64,000 nucleotides of DNA, from contig NC_058138.1 in assembly GCF_011075055.1 (NCBI RefSeq), forward strand, positions 20,186,928 through 20,250,927. Direction: 5' to 3'. The position numbers and the translations under genes were made by a program. This document shows, piece by piece, positions 59,651 through 64,000 of this stretch. The stretch is from Mangifera indica (lineage: Eukaryota; Streptophyta; Magnoliopsida; Sapindales; Anacardiaceae). Each line of letters begins with the position of its first letter. Position 1 is the first letter of the stretch. The notes beneath the pieces were generated by a model. The model saw nothing but the letters and a program-made list of their open reading frames with translations. It was not told where the DNA came from and ran no database searches.

Positions 59651-62442
59651 ATGGAGGACGTAGAGTCATCAAAAGTCAAATCTACACCACCCCCACCTGT
59701 AACTGTCTCTTCATTTCTTTGTGTTTAATTACTTTATTTTTATTTATATGATAAAAAATTAAACAAGAAAAACTGTTGATGATGTCATTTTGATCCATCT
59801 ATGCCTGTGTTTTGCTAGAGTTCAGAGATCATTGAAGCTTAATTCAATTCCTTGTTGGATTTATACATCTTTTAATTTAGTAATCGAATCTCCACCCACA
59901 ACCTTTTGGGATATTTTTAATTTCTAGCATACTGGTTTTTTTAATGGATTGAATGCTGATTTATGTTTTGTATATGAAACAGTATTTGGAGGTTATATGC
60001 AAAAGCTCTGGTAAAATAAGCCGGTATGCGGCAGGTACTAAGGCAGGTTTTGCAGTGAATTTGATAAATAGGAAGTTGGGTAATGGAAATCCTCTTGCTT
60101 TGCATATTGAAGCAGTTAAAGAAGGGGAAGAACCAATTAATTTTGGCCCCAATGCAGTTCTTGTGGATTATGGCAAGGATTGGAAATTACAAACAGTTAC
60201 TGAAGAAGATTATGCGGGTATCTTTGAGTTTTTTCAGTTCAAATTTTTTTATATATTTTTGGATCGTGTATGTTATATGATTAGTTTTAGTGTTGCTTAC
60301 CTTGTTTATAATTTGTTTCTCACTTGAAGAAGGTTTCAGAAGAAGAGAAAAGGATCGGTTATTTGCCACACAGGTGCCTGGTGTAATGGTATGAAATTTT
60401 TTCACTTTCTGCATCTACTTTTCAGCATTTTTTGCATAAAGTCAAACATGCTATGTTGAACCCTTTGATATATATTTGAAAATAAGCTATGTATCAGGCA
60501 ACCATGCCTATGCAGGATTGTGAAAAAATTAGGGTTGATACATGATAGATAATTGTCGAAAAGTATGTAGATCAGGAGTAATCATATGTATCTTTGACAA
60601 GTAAAGCTTCCGCTGATGTCTATGAAATGTTGTGAGTGGTACTCTAATGTTTCTACACAAATTGACCATTTAAATATATCTATTGCATATGTTTTGTTTC
60701 TAGGAAATTTCTTGGGATGCCATACAGTGAAAGGTTATCTGGGATAAGATATGAGGTTACTAGCAACTATGCATATAAGTTACAGCTAATTTTGAAAATA
60801 GGCTAAGTATAATTTTGTTTTATGGTTGCACACATTATTAGTTGTGTCTGACTTCATGAATCTTTGATCTATTACATGGATTGCAGATGATATGGATAAA
60901 CTTCTTGAAAATTCTATGGTTGGACTATCATTCTAAACCAAAATTAAAACATTCGATTAGTGTTAAAGTTATTGATGTGACAATTCTTCTTGGCCTTTTC
61001 CTTAGTCTTACAGCCATAAAGAATGCCCATTATATCTCTTGATAGTGTGTTTTGAGTAGTACTTCCTAGACAAGATTAAGCATTGCAAACCTAGAACCTG
61101 TAAATTTCATTATTTTTTAATTTTCTTTTCTTAGGAAAAATTGGATTTTGAGTCCCTATAGGACAAAAGGAATAGGATATAGCTACAACCTCTCTTGGTT
61201 AAAGAACATCTCTTAGGTGTGCATCGAAGTGTGTAGATAACAGGATTAATTGATTGAGTCTTGTCAGCGTGTTCCCTTGATTGATTCAGCTCTAGATCAC
61301 AAGAAAATGGTGGCACAGATTGAAATATTGCAACTTGAATTCATAGTTAAACTAAACAAAGAAAAATCAAAAGTACTAAGATACACAAAATTTAAAGGGT
61401 AGAAGACAATTTGTTGCTTATTTTGTAATGGAAACAGTAGACCCATTAACCTCATATCAGAGAAGGTGAAGTTTAGAATGATCTAGGAAGCTCTTTCTAT
61501 TAAGACCATCTCAAACCTTAACTTCTGTTATAATTGTCATAATGTTGTCTCGTAATTTTATTTAGCTCTTGTGAAAAAGTAGGCCTCATGTGTACGATTG
61601 CATGCTTCAAACTATTTGTTGCATGGGTTAGGGAACTTGCTACATATTCTCATGTTCTGCCTTTGTTAGAAGACTGAGTTGCAATAAGTTTCAAATGAAA
61701 AACAAGTCAGTTACTACTGGATAATTGATCAGGTAAAAAAATCCTTCAGATTATTGACATTGTTAAGAAGCCTGCATGTGTCACCAATGTTGCAACAACA
61801 ATGAAGTTCATACTTTTATACTTGATTAATTTTTGGTGGCTTGAAACTTCAGGGATGTGGTACCTGTGTATGCATTTTGAAGATAGTGATGATGCATTTG
61901 TTCAATATAAGATATGTTGAATTGTGTAATATGATTTTAGATGGTATGCTCTGTCAAGGCAATGGTTTGTTGGTGTAACTGATTAGTCATTTCATGCTTG
62001 TCCTGCATCTTTTCATCGGTTGGAACAAAAAATTATATTCACATCATCATTGGTACTTAAATTGGTACTCGTTATAAATGCACATAATATTGCTCTTTTA
62101 AAAAATGCCCTTGCACCTTGAAGGTTTGAATCTAGCAATTTGCAAACAAAAATCAAGTAATATATCCATTGTTAGTATTCTTTGCTGTTACTTAGCTAGG
62201 GATATTAATTATATCTTATGTGCTTGGCTAAACTTATCTTGGTTTTTTTTTTTTCCTTTTTGCTTTTTCAGAGTTCTGACCGGACGGGTCCTCAAAAGAC
62301 AATTTCTAAACCTGGAATCAGTTCCATGTACATTGGAAAGATATTGTTAGCATTCATTTTGATGTTTGTACTTGGTGCAATTTTCACATTTGCTCTTGAG
62401 AATCTTCCCAGATTGATATTGTTTCTTAACTCATCCATGTAA
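59651..62442 (+). CDS. Small C-terminally membrane-anchored protein, function unknown (4 exons, about 165 aa)
   Basis: I do not assign a function; it resembles an uncharacterised plant protein group. Exons: 59651-59698, 59983-60217, 60330-60373, 62272-62442. They join in frame; the third acceptor is ambiguous (60330 or 60333, a tandem AAG that keeps the frame). Exon 1 encodes a Pro-rich start (MEDVESSKVKSTPPPP). Exon 2 encodes a compact soluble region (YLEVICKSSGKISRYAAGTK, then LHIEAVKEGEEPINFGPNA and VLVDYGKDWKLQTVTEEDYA). Exon 4 encodes a hydrophobic segment (IGKILLAFILMFVLGAIFTF) close to the C-terminus (ENLPRLILFLNSSM), as in tail-anchored proteins. Intron 3 is long (1.9 kb) with no recognisable insertion. 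It is convergent with the CAT gene. Confidence 0.72.
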
Positions 62443-63117
62443 TACTTTTTGTGATATTCTGAAGAATGTTATTCAGATGTATTATGTCATTTTATACTTC
62501 TTTTGGGTCCTATAGCAGGACATTCAAACAATTGATTCAAGTTTTTTTTTATCTCCATAAATTTTATTTGGAGAAAGAAACCAGTTCACCTTTATGATAA
62601 ACCAGAATGAGAACAAAAAATAATTCCACAAGCAACTTTTCTTCCCTGGTAATAATAATTTCATTTTGTACATGTTTTATTATGCTACACCATTTTTATG
62701 AAATTAATCATAAAGGTGAACTGGTTTCTTTGGCCATATGATAACACCAAAGAGCTTTTGTTGTCTCTTTACCTCCCACTGAAGTGCTTTTGGTCCTTGT
62801 AGAATGAAACCCATTACAGGCTAAAGAAGCATGCTTGTAAGAACCTGAGAGAGGGCAAAATTGAGAGGCAGAATTCAGAGGAAGTTGTAGAGTAGGAAAT
62901 CTATCAAACATTTTAAATTTGCAAATTATTTTTACACTATTTCTCCAAGCCCCATACAAATATCAACAACAATAGATTCTATACAAACTTGAGATCGAAT
63001 TCAAGTTAAAAGATATCATGCATTCCCCAAGGGGAAATTTCAAGCTTACAACAAAGAGTATCTTCCGTAAAACTAACTGCAGAAGCAGCTTGCCAGGATG
63101 ATAGCAATTTTAACAGA
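62443..63117. other. Convergent 3' intergenic region with perfect 24-bp inverted repeat
   Basis: It lies between the plus-strand anchored-protein gene and the minus-strand CAT gene. 62574-62597 (AAAGAAACCAGTTCACCTTT...) and 62708-62731 are exact inverted copies over 24 bp with about 110 bp between them. Either a small foldback element or a shared 3'-end hairpin. No coding frame. Confidence 0.7.
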
Positions 63118-63505
63118 CTAAGCCACAGAATTTTCAGAACCAGAAGTGCGATAAATTTCATCAACATGAGCAGCAGGAACATAGACTGCATCTAGCAGTG
63201 AGCTGTGAGTGCGTCCGTAGAATGCATAAACCAATACTCCGATGATAAGCCAGACTGAAACACGAGCCCAGGTTGCAGCACTGAAAGTTGACAAGAAACA
63301 CATCAAATGAGAAGAGGATTGATATTATAACTTAAGGATGGAGTAATAACCAGGTGTAATCACAAGGGTCATTTAAGCGCACGTACACTCTTTTTGACAA
63401 AGTTAGCTGATTGATAGTACTATACTCACCCAAGATTAATCAGTAAGTAGACATTGATGAGAATGCAGGCAATGGGTAGGAGTGGAACAAATGGGCATAA
63501 GAAAC
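63118..63505 (-). CDS. CAT: Cationic amino acid transporter, 3' end only (CAT family, APC superfamily)
   Basis: The last two coding exons are in the window: 63430-63505 and 63118-63280. They join in phase to give GFLCPFVPLLPIACILINVY, then LLINLGAATWARVSVWLIIG, VLVYAFYGRTHSSLLDAVYV and PAAHVDEIYRTSGSENSVA. The RVSVWLIIG...YGRTHSSL pattern followed by AVYVPAAH is characteristic of plant CAT proteins near their C-terminus. These move arginine, lysine and other amino acids at plasma or vacuolar membranes. Two hydrophobic segments are visible. The exon starts with phase needing one base from an upstream exon outside the window. Confident on family, not on member. Confidence 0.9.
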
Positions 63506-63553
63506 CTGAAAAGAGAACAATAATCCATTGGTAAATTCTCTAACCAAATTATA

Positions 63554-63619
<66 letters not shown>

Positions 63620-64000
63620 CAACGCTGGCATAATTAAAAATAGAACTGAATAATGAAGAAAGATGAATAGCTGCATTGCTTTTAAAAAAAAAAAAAAGCC
63701 TTGCAGAAGGAAGAAAGTCTTGTTTATACTCTATTAGCAAACAATTTGTATATATTTTACCAAAGTGTAAAAAGAACACCACAGTTGCAAGGGATGACAC
63801 CTATGATGCATGGAAATGTCGTGTGGGTATAGTTTCCAGGTTTCAGAAAAGTTTTGGAAATGGAAATGCTCTTAAACCTCTACAAAACATGTCGGGGCAG
63901 TTTCCACAAATAAAAGAAATTCTGAAACTCGTTTTTGGTTTATAACCGCGTTTCTTCTAATTAAAAAAAAACACAACATATAAGATATTACTATACTAAT
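63506..64000. other. CAT intron (partial) with (AT)n microsatellite
   Basis: This is probably the intron upstream of the penultimate CAT exon, since no CAT-like coding sequence is seen up to the window edge. It contains the long AT run at 63557-63618 and an A-run at 63682-63697. Confidence 0.55.
63557..63618. repeat. (AT)n microsatellite
   Basis: About 31 AT units without interruption inside the probable CAT intron. Long enough to be polymorphic and to extrude as a cruciform. Confidence 0.93.

Overview
The window looks like nuclear DNA of a eudicot plant. It is AT-rich, its genes have GT-AG introns, the gene families are plant-type (CCX, EMSY-LIKE, DTX/MATE, ABCB, CAT), and the intergenic space is full of LTR, SINE and foldback transposons. 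I cannot name the genus from sequence alone. All gene models were spliced by eye from reading frame, splice signals and family knowledge.

Layout. (1) 1-9.6 kb: AT-rich intergenic DNA around a single-exon cation/calcium exchanger (CCX, minus strand, 3743-5470) and one foldback transposon. (2) 9.6-40.2 kb: a rearranged segmental duplication. Unit A (about 11.07-23.8 kb) holds most of an EMSY-LIKE gene (whole gene 9647-15921), a broken urease accessory gene (UREG) and an intact 8-exon MATE transporter (20829-23389). Unit B (about 25.2-35.9 kb) repeats this in the same order and orientation, but its EML has lost both ends, its UREG relic has lost more, and its MATE gene (31610-34018) is intact. 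An inverted piece (37471-38356) and a third partial copy (38366-40160) follow. (3) 40.2-48.5 kb: no convincing host gene. It holds a SINE, a 2.3-kb foldback element packed with GC-rich GGGTGCG minisatellites, an 82-bp tandem repeat, a 28-bp poly(A)-type insertion with a 9-bp target duplication, and a Mutator-like foldback element. (4) 48579-53939: a complete, very young Ty1/copia retrotransposon with 564-bp LTRs that differ at one base by eye, an open 1334-codon polyprotein and a 5-bp target duplication. (5) 54010-59078: an intact 12-exon ABCB (P-glycoprotein type) gene whose start codon lies about 70 bp from the copia 3' LTR. (6) 59651-62442: a small 4-exon gene for a C-terminally membrane-anchored protein of unknown function. 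(7) 63118-64000: the 3' end of a cationic amino acid transporter gene (minus strand) that runs off the right edge.

The functional theme is membrane transport (CCX, two MATE, ABCB, CAT). The genes look independently transcribed, with no sign of a shared pathway. I found no clear previously undescribed molecular system. The strongest points are the duplication history (UREG died before the duplication while the MATE pair stayed intact), the young copia element at the ABCB 5' end, and the large GC-rich foldback element.
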